NCBI GenBank assembly: GCA_965219495.1 | Contig: OZ244777.1 | Span: forward strand, 2,728,001 to 2,792,000 | DNA: 64,000 nucleotides | Direction of reading: 5' to 3' | Source: CAZPXZ01 sp965219495 | GTDB lineage: Bacteria > Pseudomonadota > Alphaproteobacteria > Rhodobacterales > CAZPXZ01 | In this document: piece by piece, positions 8,923-17,330 of the stretch | How the letters are laid out: every line of letters begins with the position of its first letter | Position numbering within the stretch: position 1 is the stretch's first letter | Translations under genes and position numbers: made by a program | The notes under the pieces: model-generated | The model's database searches: none | What the model saw: only the letters and a program-made list of their open reading frames with translations | Told to the model about the DNA's origin: nothing

Positions 8923-10245
8923 CTATAATATAGGGACTGCAGCCCGGCAATCAAGTGCCATTTGTGACTGTCGTATATAATCCCCAACAGAAAGGAGGTC
9001 GCCAGGATGACAAGCGCCGCAAACAGCGCGCTTCGGCTGCTGCCAAGGCCTGAGCCGTTCGAGCAGGCGGTCGACGCCTTCGGCCGAAGGCTCGCCGCCG
9101 AGGGGCGCTCGCCGAACACCATCAGCTTTTTCGACCAGCAGCCGGATCACCCGGTTGCGTACCAGGGGAAACAGGTCCTCCCAAAAGGTCTCCACGCATT
9201 GGAAGGCCTCCGAGACCTCCCGCTCTGCGACCGGATCTGACTCGAACGCCCGCGCTCGGGCCGAGACGTCCATCAGCTGGCGACTCAGGGTCACTGCCTC
9301 CTGGTTGAGATCGACCAATGACGCACTGGGGTCCGACCCGTTGCCGTCGGGCGTCATCTCCTCAAGCGCCCGCTCGCGGACCTTCAGGAGATTGCCTTCC
9401 AGCTGCTCCTTCTGCTTCATCAGCAGTTCCCGCTCGGCTTCTTCCATGCCCTTGGCGGCAAAGTAGGTCTGGGACACCAGCGTCGGTGTTCGGAAGACCG
9501 CGCTCAACTGCTCCAGCACGACCTTTTCGATGTCCCCGGCCGGGACGCGCTTGAGCTGGCAGCGGCCGACCGCCCGCTTGGCGTCCTTCGCGCAGTGATA
9601 GTAGGTGTAGCGCCGTGATCCCTTTTGGGTGTAGGTCAAGCCCATCGCACCGTCACAGTGGCCGCAGCGGACCACCCCTTGGAGCGGGGAGATGATCTTC
9701 GTTTTCGCCTTCGTCTGCTTGGCCCGGGTGTTCTCCGAGAGCACCGTTTGGACCTTCTCCCACAGTCCCTTGGAGACGATGGCCTCGTGCTCGCCGGGGT
9801 AGCCCTTCCCTTTATGGACCACCTCGCCCCTGTAGAGGCGGTTGCCGAGCAAGCGGTAGATGTGGCCGGTATTCCAGGGGCTCCCAGGTCGGTGTTTTCC
9901 TTTCTTCGTGGTCCAGGACTTGGTATGGTAGCCCTGCTCATTGAGCTCGGCGGCCACCGCTCTGGCGGAGCCCAGTTGGGTGAAGCGCCGGAAGATGTGT
10001 TGGACCAGAGGCGCTTCCTCCGGATTGACGAGCAGCTTCTTCTGCTCCCGGTCGACGTCGTAGCGGTCCGGCAGCGCGCGCCAGCCTTGCATGCGCTGGC
10101 TTTCGATGTAGGCCTCGGCCGACTCCCGCTGGGCATCCAGCGAGTTGAATTCCTGCTCGAGGCCTTCCTCGTGACTCTTCCGCGTGTAGATGGCGCAATG
10201 GATGAGCTTCTTCCCCGTAGAGTTGCTCGTGCCGGTATCAGGCAT
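8923..10245 (-). pseudogene. Large serine recombinase with catalytic-domain deletion
   Basis: The 440-residue frame has the start of a resolvase domain with its nucleophile (CAIYTRKSHEEG, Ser24). It then has the recombinase domain (EEAPLVQHIFRRFTQLGS, PWNTGHIYRLLGNRLYRGEV), a zinc ribbon (RCGHCDGAMG...HC...RC) and a coiled coil. After residue 63 (WRALPDRYD) the sequence jumps in frame to DREQKKLLVNPEE. The roughly 110 residues that normally hold YSGG, the arginine clusters and the long E helix are missing. The C-terminus runs into IS1595 end sequence. It cannot be an active integrase. Confidence 0.85.
8953..8988. repeat. Outer end of the IS1595-type element (terminal repeat motif)
   Basis: Read inward from 8988 on the minus strand the sequence is GGGGATTATATACGACAGTC followed by ACAAATGGC. 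The same motif, GGGACTTATATACGAGAGTC plus ACAATGGGC, ends the MITE-like element at 56346, and a degenerate copy sits at 25478. The recombinase frame on the other side runs into this sequence, so this is the junction between the IS1595 element and the recombinase gene. Confidence 0.55.
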
Positions 10246-10660
10246 GCTGGCCCCCTCGGTTGTCCTTCTTCAGCCCGAAGAAGAGCCTGCCGTTCCAACG
10301 GGTGCCGGTGATCTCGCAGGCCACGGCGCTCAGGGAGCGGAACATCCGGCCGTCGCACTCGAAGCCGTTCGGGTGGGCGAGGACCTCATAGCGGCAGTCC
10401 TTCCAGATCCTGACGAAGCGGGTGCCCGGCAGGATGTCCGCCTGGCCCTGCGTGCTGTTGGGAACCCCGCCGTCCACCCGGGCCACGGCGTCGGTTTGAG
10501 CGACTTGCCTCAGCCGCGTCTTGGCGGCCTCCGACAGGCCGCCGTAGAACAGCTCCTGGATGCGATAGGCCAGGTGCTTGATGAGGAACTGCCGCTTGTA
10601 GCCGGGAGGCTCGCCGCCATACAGATCGCGCCACTTCTCGTGCAGCTGTTCCATCGACAA
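10238..10660 (-). CDS. DUF2924 domain protein
   Basis: A protein of about 140 residues matching the DUF2924 pattern: LHEKWRDLYGGEPPGYKRQF, LIKHLAYRIQELFYGGL, LPGTRFVRIWKDCRYEVL, FECDGRMFRSLSAVACEITG and RWNGRLFFGL. Genes of this family regularly precede large serine recombinases in integrated elements; here its stop overlaps the recombinase start by 8 bp (ATGCCTGA). Its role is unknown. The start could be TTG 10660 or ATG 10654; both lie a few codons inside the usual family N-terminus, and a stop codon upstream prevents a longer frame. Confidence 0.85.
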   Translation of the reverse strand: MSMEQLHEKWRDLYGGEPPGYKRQFLIKHLAYRIQELFYGGLSEAAKTRLRQVAQTDAVARVDGGVPNSTQGQADILPGTRFVRIWKDCRYEVLAHPNGFECDGRMFRSLSAVACEITGTRWNGRLFFGLKKDNRGGQHA

Positions 10661-10838
10661 AGTCTCGAGCGTTGCCAGCTGTCGCAGGACGGAATGGCGG
10701 ACGCGTGAGCCGTTGCTGCCCTCTTACGATCCCTTTCCGAACTGACTCATGGCAACCCCTTCACTGGCCTCCTGGACGCGTTTGTTCGACACGAACGCTC
10801 TGCTCGCACAGGAAAGCAAGTCCTTCTCCCGCTGATGT

Positions 10839-11036
10839 TTAGAGATTCTTCTCTTTTCTCCCGACATCGCGCGGAGACGCACCCTTTCGGGCTCTCCGGC
10901 GCAGGATGCCTGCGGCCAGAATGGACGCGATGGCCTCCAGATTGGCTTTCGGGGAAAGGGGATCGGGCTCCGGGCGGAGCTCCGCTTCAGGGAAGGCGGT
11001 AGGGACGGCTCCCGGCTCGAAATTGGCATTCCACAT
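10839..11036 (-). CDS. Small hypothetical protein of the integrated element
   Basis: A 65-residue frame (start MWNANFEPGAVP, end GRKEKNL) has a short hydrophobic helix, ANLEAIASILAAGILRRRAR. I recall similar small proteins upstream of DUF2924/recombinase pairs, but this is a weak call. Base composition is like that of the neighbouring genes. Another frame (10724-11125) is longer but low-complexity and Arg/Ser-rich, so I treat it as a shadow. I see no further gene between 11036 and the tRNA-Ala gene. Confidence 0.3.
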   Translation of the reverse strand: MWNANFEPGAVPTAFPEAELRPEPDPLSPKANLEAIASILAAGILRRRARKGASPRDVGRKEKNL

Positions 11037-11502
11037 CGTGACCTCCGGCGGCTCGGGACCGGATGGTCCGGTGTGGATGCCTGGGAACTCGCCGGACGGC
11101 GTGGGGCGGGTTCGCCGACACCCACAACCGCCTCAGCTCGCGCTGCCAGTCCGTTGTCTGGTTTCTGACGCTGCGGCCGGGCGCCGTGCCCAGCCCTTTC
11201 GCCGGTTATCTACCGGAGGTCTTTCCAAACTGTCGAACGAGGGGTTCGAACTCTCGGGTGCTCACGACCGAGCACAGGACGTGTTCCCACAACCCCGAAA
11301 ATGGCGGTTCTGGCTCAACCCGTTGATATCAAATGGATTAACCCGTCTGGACGAGGTTTGGACGAAGTCCAGAAGGAGCGGAGAATTCGGGCCAAACAGA
11401 GAAGGAGAGGCCGCGAAAGCAGGCGAATTCGACCGGTGGGAAGTACGGCGGGAATGATGTGAGGAACGCCCAAACCCTTTGAGAATACGGGGTTTTCGGA
11501 CG
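11037..11502. other. Intergenic stretch, no gene recognised
   Basis: Between the small hypothetical frame and the hairpin at 11503 I see only short frames without recognisable protein features. It may hold the remaining left part of the integrated element adjoining tRNA-Ala. I found no convincing copy of the tRNA 3' end that would mark an attachment site. Confidence 0.4.
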
Positions 11503-11541
11503 CACGTCTCTCCGGAGGACCTACCCGGAGAGACGTGTTTT
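11503..11541. terminator. 13-bp hairpin terminator beside tRNA-Ala
   Basis: CACGTCTCTCCGG at 11503-11515 pairs perfectly with CCGGAGAGACGTG at 11525-11537 around a 9-nt loop, followed on the plus strand by TTTT. It lies just downstream of the minus-strand tRNA-Ala, so it probably ends that transcript. The T run favours plus-strand readers, so it may act in both directions. Confidence 0.6.
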
Positions 11542-11552
11542 GCTCTGAGAAA

Positions 11553-11628
<76 letters not shown>

Positions 11629-11729
11629 AGAGCGACTGCCAAATTCCTGAAGGCCGGCTCCCCGACCAACAGTGGCTGCCATTCGCGCGCAAGTTCCCGC
11701 CGCAATACAACTGTACCCTGATTCGATGC

Positions 11730-12182
11730 CTATTTCTCTTCGTCGTCTCCGTCAAATTCCTCCTCGTCGTCATCGTCCTCTTCTTCGAGTTCGTCTTCGT
11801 CACTGTCTTGCTCCTCCAAATCGGCGTCTTTTTCATCATCATCCAAGACGAAGTCGTCCTCGCTTTCCTCGTCGTCCACATTTGCACCGACCACACTCCC
11901 GACGACCTGGTTTTCTTCGTCCAAGACCCCGGAGGCGGATTCCACGGGTTCAGTGCGGCCACTTTCCAATCTTGCCTCGCTCTCTACCGTGGATTCGGAC
12001 TCGTCGTCCAGAATCAGTTCCTTACCCGTTCGCCCCCTGCGACGCATCACCTGGCCACCAGCCAAACTTGCAATCGCTAACCCGCACTTCGGGCAAACAA
12101 TCGAATTCCTTCCCATGTCATAGAACCGACAACCACAGCCGCCGCATACTCGCTTCGTGCCCAAATCGGCGTCCGCAGACAT
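11730..12182 (-). CDS. TIGR02300 family (FYDLN-acid) protein
   Basis: A 150-residue protein. The N-terminus is a zinc ribbon of the form CGGCGCRFYDMGRNSIVCPKCG, with the family FYD motif. From about residue 60 it becomes extremely acidic, ending in a run of Asp and Glu. This layout is TIGR02300, found almost only in alphaproteobacteria and of unknown function. It sits between tRNA-Pro and tRNA-Ala on the same strand. The acidic tail suggests a protein- or metal-binding role, but that is inference. Confidence 0.9.
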   Translation of the reverse strand: MSADADLGTKRVCGGCGCRFYDMGRNSIVCPKCGLAIASLAGGQVMRRRGRTGKELILDDESESTVESEARLESGRTEPVESASGVLDEENQVVGSVVGANVDDEESEDDFVLDDDEKDADLEEQDSDEDELEEEDDDDEEEFDGDDEEK

Positions 12183-12200
12183 GGCGACCCTCCCGGTGGC

Positions 12201-12277
12201 TGGTCGGAGTGGCAGGATTTGAACCTGCGGCCCCTGCCTCCCGAAGGCAGTGCTCTTCCAGGCTGAGCTACACTCCG
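12201..12277 (-). tRNA. tRNA-Pro(CGG)
   Basis: A 77-nt tRNA on the minus strand: acceptor CGGAGTG/CACTCCG, anticodon stem CTGCC/GGCAG around TTCGGGA (anticodon CGG), T arm with GGTTCAAATCC, discriminator A and encoded CCA. Confidence 0.95.
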
Positions 12278-12316
12278 AAATCGCCAGTGAACGGAATTGC
12301 GAGTTTCCCTGCGACG

Positions 12317-12345
12317 CATATCTTTTGACAATGCCAACTTGTCAA
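12317..12345 (-). promoter_or_regulatory. Promoter of tRNA-Pro
   Basis: On the minus strand CTTGACA (TTGACA is 12340-12345) is followed by a 17-bp spacer and GATATG (12317-12322), matching the alphaproteobacterial CTTGAC-N17-TAT pattern. The -35 is shared back-to-back with the tRNA-Gln promoter because CTTGTCAAG/CTTGACAAG reads as -35 on both strands. Confidence 0.55.
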
Positions 12346-12369
12346 GCGCTGCGCCAGCTTGCATATACT
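12339..12369 (+). promoter_or_regulatory. Probable promoter of tRNA-Gln
   Basis: TTGTCA at 12339-12344 and TATACT at 12364-12369 are separated by 19 bp, and the tRNA starts 15 bp further on. The spacing is longer than ideal. The -35 overlaps that of the divergent tRNA-Pro promoter. Confidence 0.45.
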
Positions 12370-12383
12370 GTCGGCGGTCAGTT

Positions 12384-12457
12384 TGGGGCGTCGTCCAGCG
12401 GCAGGACGCCGGACTTTGGATCCGGAAACGGTGGTTCGAATCCACCCGCCCCAGCCA
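12384..12457 (+). tRNA. tRNA-Gln(TTG)
   Basis: A 74-nt tRNA: acceptor TGGGGCG/CGCCCCA, anticodon stem CCGGA/TCCGG around CTTTGGA (anticodon TTG), T arm GGTGG-TTCGAAT-CCACC and encoded GCCA end. Confidence 0.95.
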
Positions 12458-12781
12458 TAATTGATTCGGCATCGAGACGCAATCAGGAGGACTCGAGCAC
12501 TTTACCGATTCGGTTCACTTCATTTCTTTGGAACACCTGTCGGTGCCAACCGTACACTTTCGTCGGGAAAGCCACCGCCGAAAAGCGATGCTACGGGCAA
12601 TCGGAATCGGGCGCCCCGCAGCCATCACAGGTGAAGACAACGAGGATGCTCCTGCACACATCCCGCTCAGCAGCAAGCAGATTGGCGCACGCCTGAATCA
12701 AGCATGGCGCCCGGATAGCCGTGTCGGCTAAGGGCAATCCTTCCGCCATCTTGGACGCTCTGCATCCCTATCTCAATATCC
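12458..12781. other. Intergenic stretch, nothing recognised
   Basis: About 320 bp between tRNA-Gln and the broken methyltransferase. Only short frames without protein features are present. Confidence 0.5.
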
Positions 12782-13562
12782 CTAACGACCCACCACCAAG
12801 CGCAACCCCACATCGAACTCGGTCAAATCGCGCAAGTGCCGGTGGCGCGCGTTCCACGTGCCGTCTTCGAGATCGCGGGCCACCGCGCTTACCACGCGAT
12901 TGACGACCGCGTCATCCATGCGAGCGAATCCGGACGTTGCCGCTCGCGCCTGCGCATCGAGCACGCGCTCGGGGTGCGCCCAGAACGAGCCGAGCATCCA
13001 GTCGGGCGTGTCGCGTGCGAGCGGTACGGCGTTGATTCGAACTTCGCCGCCCAACCAAGCAACAAGTTCATCCATCGTCGGGAAATTTCTCTTATCCAGC
13101 TCCGCAACCTCGGGAAAGTAGTCGGTTATCAGCCAGATCCGGGCGCTGACCGAAGCATCGTAGGTAAAGTACGACAACAGGGCCGCGTGCCACCCGACGC
13201 ATCTCGCGCACGCCCCGCTCGCGCTCCTCTTCCCAGTGATGCACGGACAGAATCGCCATGGCCGCATCGACGTTGCGATTGCGGAGAGGGATCGACCCCG
13301 CCGAAGCCTTGATCGCAGGGCTCAGCTCCACCGGGCGCTGCGCGACCATGACGTCGCTCGGCTCGATGGCGATGACGTGACGATCTCGCGGCTCGTAGGA
13401 GCCGGTACCCGCACCGACGTTTAGAACGGTCTTCGCTGGCCCAAGCGCTTCGTTGATCGCGGCCGCGATGCGGGGATCCTCGCGGCGAGTCCGCGCATAG
13501 CCATCACCGATGGCATCGTAACGGGGTCGAAGCAGGGACCTTCCATCGTGATCTGTTGCCAT
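12782..13562 (-). pseudogene. SAM-dependent methyltransferase, frameshifted
   Basis: The 5' part (from ATG 13562) is a class I methyltransferase: YDAIGDGYARTR, the SAM-binding motif VLNVGAGTGSYEP, IAIEPSDVM and the later AILSVHHWEE. In the T/A run at 13166-13168 one extra base shifts the frame. The expected continuation (YDASVSARIWLITDYFPEV, then MDELVAWLGGEVRI) is in the next frame and runs to 12782. Correcting that base gives a protein of about 255 residues of the UbiE/COQ5-like small-molecule methyltransferase type. The target is unknown. A sequencing error is possible, since only one homopolymer base is wrong. Confidence 0.8.
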
Positions 13563-14112
13563 CAGTTCCGATCGACCCCTTTCTTGAGTGCAGGTTTACT
13601 CTCGCGGATCGAAACTGCAAACGGAATGCATGCAATGACGACGCAAACGATGCGGCTGCTCCTTTACCGCTGGTCCGGCCGGCGTCATTTCAAGACCGCG
13701 CCTGGAACGAAAATTTCTCCGCGGTTGGTTGCTGCACACTCGATACGAGTACGGACGACGCGTTCCAAGGTAACCGCACACTTGTGACTGCGGCAGAATC
13801 CATCGCGCCGCTACATGCAGAACCGTATCGGAAAGTTGCGGCGCAAAGAACTTGCAAGCGTCAGGAGCCTTCCAAAATCGCAAAGAGGGCACCCGCGAAC
13901 AGCGCGCTGTCGGTTCAACAGCGGTTCTTTCTTGCGTGGGCGCATCGCAGTCCGTTCAGGCCAAGGTGCATGCCAATGGCTTCAGCCTATGCCGCCGATG
14001 GAAGTTCACTCGGGATTCTCCCATGCGGAATTTTCCCCAGCTGGCTCCAAGACCCATTTGCTGGAAAATGTCGACCCGCGACAGGTAAACGCCTCTCCCG
14101 CATTTCCGAGGC
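13563..14112. other. 550-bp intergenic stretch, no gene recognised
   Basis: Frames up to about 230 codons cross this stretch, but they have no recognisable domains, are rich in Ser/Ala/Arg and run into moaE antisense. I regard the stretch as non-coding or the relic of a lost gene. Confidence 0.45.
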
Positions 14113-14577
14113 TCAGGATTCCATGCCTTTGCCCCGTAACCACCGCTGCGCGGATGCATCATCGCTGGTTCTCGCTTCCACCCAGTTCGCTCCACTGTCG
14201 GTTGCTTCCTGCTTCCAGAATGGTGCGCGCGTTTTCAAATAATCCATGAGGAATTCCGCAGCTTCGAAGGCCGCTGCCCGATGGGCGCTCGCAGTGGCCA
14301 CGAGCACGATTTGATCTCCGGGCTTGAGCTTTCCCGTACGATGAACGATGCGGGAGGCCAAAAGCGGCCAGCGCTGGTGCGCTTCGGCTTCAATTTTTTC
14401 AAGCGCCGCTTCCGTCATGCCAGGATAGTGTTCAAGAGTCATGTGCTCGACGCCTTCGCTCCCCTTACGAACCAATCCGGTGAAGGTTACAATTGCTCCT
14501 GCGTCCAGCGTTTGGCTGGTCAGCGCCGCGAGTTCGCAGCCAACATCAAAGTCTCCCTCTTGGACGGAGACCGACAC
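14113..14577 (-). CDS. moaE: Molybdopterin synthase catalytic subunit MoaE
   Basis: At 154 residues it has the normal MoaE length. It shows GAIVTFTGLVRKGSEG, MTLEHYPGMTEAAL, HRTGKLKPGDQIVLVATAS, HRAAAFEAAEFLMDYLKTRA and the lysine loop PFWKQE, all family signatures. With MoaD it inserts two sulfurs into cyclic pyranopterin monophosphate to make molybdopterin in the cytoplasm. moaD lies 6 bp upstream on the same strand, so the two subunits are made from one transcript. Confidence 0.95.
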   Translation of the reverse strand: MSVSVQEGDFDVGCELAALTSQTLDAGAIVTFTGLVRKGSEGVEHMTLEHYPGMTEAALEKIEAEAHQRWPLLASRIVHRTGKLKPGDQIVLVATASAHRAAAFEAAEFLMDYLKTRAPFWKQEATDSGANWVEARTSDDASAQRWLRGKGMES

Positions 14578-14583
14578 CGGTCT

Positions 14584-14856
14584 TCAGCCTCCCGTGATGG
14601 GCGGAAAGAAAGCAACTTCCCGGGCGTTGGCCACCGGCGTTTCGTAGTCCGCCATTTCCTGATCTACTGCGATTCTGATGGATGCTGGTTCTGCGAATGC
14701 GGTCTTGTACCGGGCCTCCCGGGTACGGAGCCATTCGACCAGATCGGAAATCCGTCCCTGCCGCACCCGCTCCGGCAGAGATACCGTCTCACTGCCTACT
14801 CCGACGCGTTCCCGGACCCAGGCGAAGTAGAGCAGTTGCAATTGGCCGTTTGCCAT
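14584..14856 (-). CDS. moaD: Molybdopterin synthase sulfur carrier MoaD
   Basis: A 90-residue ubiquitin-fold protein (LQLLYFAWVRERVGVGSETV, VADYETPV-type strand, EVAFFPPITGG). It ends in the Gly-Gly that is adenylated and thiocarboxylated by a MoeB-type E1. Such an enzyme is encoded at 39213-39980. It is followed by moaE after 6 bp and preceded by pgsA after 10 bp, in the common alphaproteobacterial pgsA-moaD-moaE order. Confidence 0.95.
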   Translation of the reverse strand: MANGQLQLLYFAWVRERVGVGSETVSLPERVRQGRISDLVEWLRTREARYKTAFAEPASIRIAVDQEMADYETPVANAREVAFFPPITGG

Positions 14857-14866
14857 TGAAAGACCC

Positions 14867-15430
14867 TCAAGCGCTCATCTTGCTCCATGTTTCGCGAGCG
14901 TAGGCGACTCCCGACCAGACTGCGAGTCCCGCCGACACCCAAAGCACCCATTCACCCATCACCGGCAGCAGCGGGTGAATCGCCGCGGACAGTGATCCTC
15001 CCAGCAAAATCACCAACGCGATCATCTGCGTCGTGGTTTTCCATTTTGCCACGATCGAGCTTTGGATTCCCCCGCCCTCAATTCCAAGGGCTTCCCGGAA
15101 CCCCGAGACCATCGCTTCACGCAGCACGATGACCGCCGCCGCAACAAGCGAAGCCGACGAAAGCGCGCCTGTGCCCGCCAGCATGATGAGCGCACCCAGG
15201 ACAAGCGCCTTGTCCGCCGCCGGATCCAGAGCCGCGCCAAGCCTGGATACTTCGCCCCGGGCGCGGGCAATCCGCCCATCGAACAAGTCCGTTACCGCGG
15301 CGGCCAGCAGAATCGCAAGACGGAGCGCCTCCCCTGTAATCCCTTCCACGAAGAATGCCGCAATTAACAGAAACGCACCCAAGATGCGGAGAATCGTCAA
15401 CGTATTCGCCAGTCCGATGCCCCCTGCCAT
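14867..15430 (-). CDS. pgsA: CDP-diacylglycerol-glycerol-3-phosphate 3-phosphatidyltransferase
   Basis: A 187-residue inner-membrane protein with the CDP-alcohol phosphotransferase motif DGRIARARGEVSRLGAALDP followed by AADK, which binds Mg2+ and CDP-DAG. There are about five hydrophobic segments (for example TILRILGAFLLIAAFF and MIALVILLGG). It makes phosphatidylglycerophosphate, the precursor of phosphatidylglycerol and cardiolipin. I chose ATG 15430 (MAGGIGLAN) because GAGGAGG lies 8 nt upstream, overlapping the end of uvrC; an upstream ATG at 15448 lacks this site. Confidence 0.94.
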   Translation of the reverse strand: MAGGIGLANTLTILRILGAFLLIAAFFVEGITGEALRLAILLAAAVTDLFDGRIARARGEVSRLGAALDPAADKALVLGALIMLAGTGALSSASLVAAAVIVLREAMVSGFREALGIEGGGIQSSIVAKWKTTTQMIALVILLGGSLSAAIHPLLPVMGEWVLWVSAGLAVWSGVAYARETWSKMSA

Positions 15431-15434
15431 TCGA

Positions 15435-17321
15435 CTATCCCTCCTCACGAAACGAATCGTGGATCCGTTGCGCCAATTCCTTGCTCACGCCACGAACATT
15501 CGCAATATCCGCCGGCCCGGCAACTGAAACCGCCTTGGCCGAACCGAACCGTTCCAGCAATGCTCTTTTCCGCGCGGCTCCGACTCCGGAAATTCCATCC
15601 AGTGGGGTTCGGCCCATTGCCTGTTTTCGGCGCGTTCGATGCGCACCCACCGCAAAGCGGTGTGCTTCGTCCCTGAGACGCTGCAGAAAATAGAGCGCCG
15701 GGTCGCGGCGCCGAAGCATGAATGGGCTGCGACCGTGTTGATGAAAAATCTCCCGACCTGCATCACGGTCCAGCCCTTTCGCAGCCGCAGCCAAGGGCAG
15801 GTTTTCGAGCCCGAGTCCCACGAGGGAGTCCCGGGCGGCTCGAAGCTGAATCATGCCTCCGTCAATGACCACCAAATCCGGCCACTGGCCTTTAAGGTTG
15901 TCGGGATCCTCGCGCATCAATCGGGAGAATCTTCTTGAGAGCGCAGAACGCAGCATTGCGGGGTCGTCTCCTGGCGTAATGTCCGATGCGTCCATGTTGA
16001 ACTTTCTGTATTGGGATTTCACGAATCCGTCCGGACCGGCGACAACCATTGCAACCACGGGAGACGCCCCCTGAATATGGGAGCTGTCGAAGACCTCGAT
16101 GCGCCGTGGGGGAGATTCCAGCCGAAACGCCTTTGCTACTCCTTCCAGCAACCGCTCTTGAACCCCCGCTTCAGCCATGCGGCGCGCCAACGCCTCCCGC
16201 GCATTTGCAAGCGCTTGTTGCATGAGTGACTGTTTCTCGCCACGCCGGGGAACCCGGATGATCACGCGGCGCCCCAGCATGCTGGTTAGCGCCTCTTCAA
16301 GGAGTTCCGGCCGTTCGACTTCGTGGGACAACAGGATTCGCGACGGTGGCAGGCGTCTTGTGTAGAACTGCCCGATAAACGCTCCGAGAATCTCTCGTTC
16401 GCCATCGTCCCCGGCGAACCGCGGGAAATACGCCCGATCACCCCAGTGCCAATGAGAGCGATAGAAGACCGCCTGCACACATCCTTGCCCGTCTTCAAGA
16501 TGCACCGCAAAGAGGTCCGCGTCTCCAACCGTTTGCGGATGCACTCCTTGGCGCGCCTGGACCGCTGTAAGCGCCCGAATGCGGTCCCGGAAAAGCGCCG
16601 CCCGCTCAAAATCCAGTGCTTGGCTCGCCTCTTTCATGCGTTCCGCCAGGATTTCCTGCACTTCCGTCGACCGCCCATTCAGGAACTGCTCCGCCTGCCG
16701 GACTTGCGCCGCGTATTCATCCGTGCTCACCAGCCCTGCGCATGGCCCGGAGCACCTGTGGATCTGATGCAAGAGGCATGGACGGCTTCGATTCGCGAAA
16801 ACGCTGTCCGAACAGGTTCGAAGAAGAAAGGCCTTTTGCAGTTGGTTCAAGGTCCGGTTCACCGCACCAGCGGACGCGAACGGCCCGAAGTATTTTCCCG
16901 GGGAACGACGTGTCCCTCGATGCTTGCAAAGCTGGGGAAAGGGATGCCTTTCCCGAATCAGGATTTGCGGAAAGGACTTGTCGTCGCGCAAGAGGATGTT
17001 GTAACGCGGCTTCATCCGCTTGATCAGGTTGGCTTCGAGCAGCAGCGCTTCCGCCTCGGTGCCGGTGGTGATGAACTCCATCGAAGCCGTGGCGTTGATC
17101 ATGCGCGCAATGCGGTTCGAGTGGCCCGAGAGCTTGACGTAGGCGGAAACCCGGCGGCGGAGATTCCGGGCTTTTCCCACGTAAAGCACACTGCCCCGCG
17201 CATCGATCATTCGATAAACGCCCGGACTGTTGCTCAACCCCGCGAGATGCCGGCGGATGGCTCCCGTTCCCTTGGGCGATGCGCCGGCGTCGCTGGCGTC
17301 ATTCGCGGTGGATTTCAGCAT
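15435..17321 (-). CDS. uvrC: Excinuclease ABC subunit C
   Basis: A 628-residue nucleotide-excision-repair endonuclease. In order: GIY-YIG domain (SPGVYRMIDARGSVLYVGKA, residues about 32-110), a Cys-rich region (CLLHQIHRCSGPC), the UVR/UvrB-binding motif near residue 220, the RNase H-like 5' nuclease domain (FDSSHIQGASPVVAMVV and DLVVIDGGMIQL), and C-terminal helix-hairpin-helix motifs (LDGISGVGAARKRALLERFG). It incises both sides of a lesion with UvrA/UvrB. It shares a tight cluster with pgsA downstream; dnaQ ends 9 bp upstream. Confidence 0.97.
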   Translation of the reverse strand: MLKSTANDASDAGASPKGTGAIRRHLAGLSNSPGVYRMIDARGSVLYVGKARNLRRRVSAYVKLSGHSNRIARMINATASMEFITTGTEAEALLLEANLIKRMKPRYNILLRDDKSFPQILIRERHPFPQLCKHRGTRRSPGKYFGPFASAGAVNRTLNQLQKAFLLRTCSDSVFANRSRPCLLHQIHRCSGPCAGLVSTDEYAAQVRQAEQFLNGRSTEVQEILAERMKEASQALDFERAALFRDRIRALTAVQARQGVHPQTVGDADLFAVHLEDGQGCVQAVFYRSHWHWGDRAYFPRFAGDDGEREILGAFIGQFYTRRLPPSRILLSHEVERPELLEEALTSMLGRRVIIRVPRRGEKQSLMQQALANAREALARRMAEAGVQERLLEGVAKAFRLESPPRRIEVFDSSHIQGASPVVAMVVAGPDGFVKSQYRKFNMDASDITPGDDPAMLRSALSRRFSRLMREDPDNLKGQWPDLVVIDGGMIQLRAARDSLVGLGLENLPLAAAAKGLDRDAGREIFHQHGRSPFMLRRRDPALYFLQRLRDEAHRFAVGAHRTRRKQAMGRTPLDGISGVGAARKRALLERFGSAKAVSVAGPADIANVRGVSKELAQRIHDSFREEG

Positions 17322-17330
17322 GGAACGATT

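Noticed and set aside
13556..14242. A 228-codon plus-strand gene
   Set aside because: It runs antisense over moaE and has no recognisable domain or proper ribosome site.
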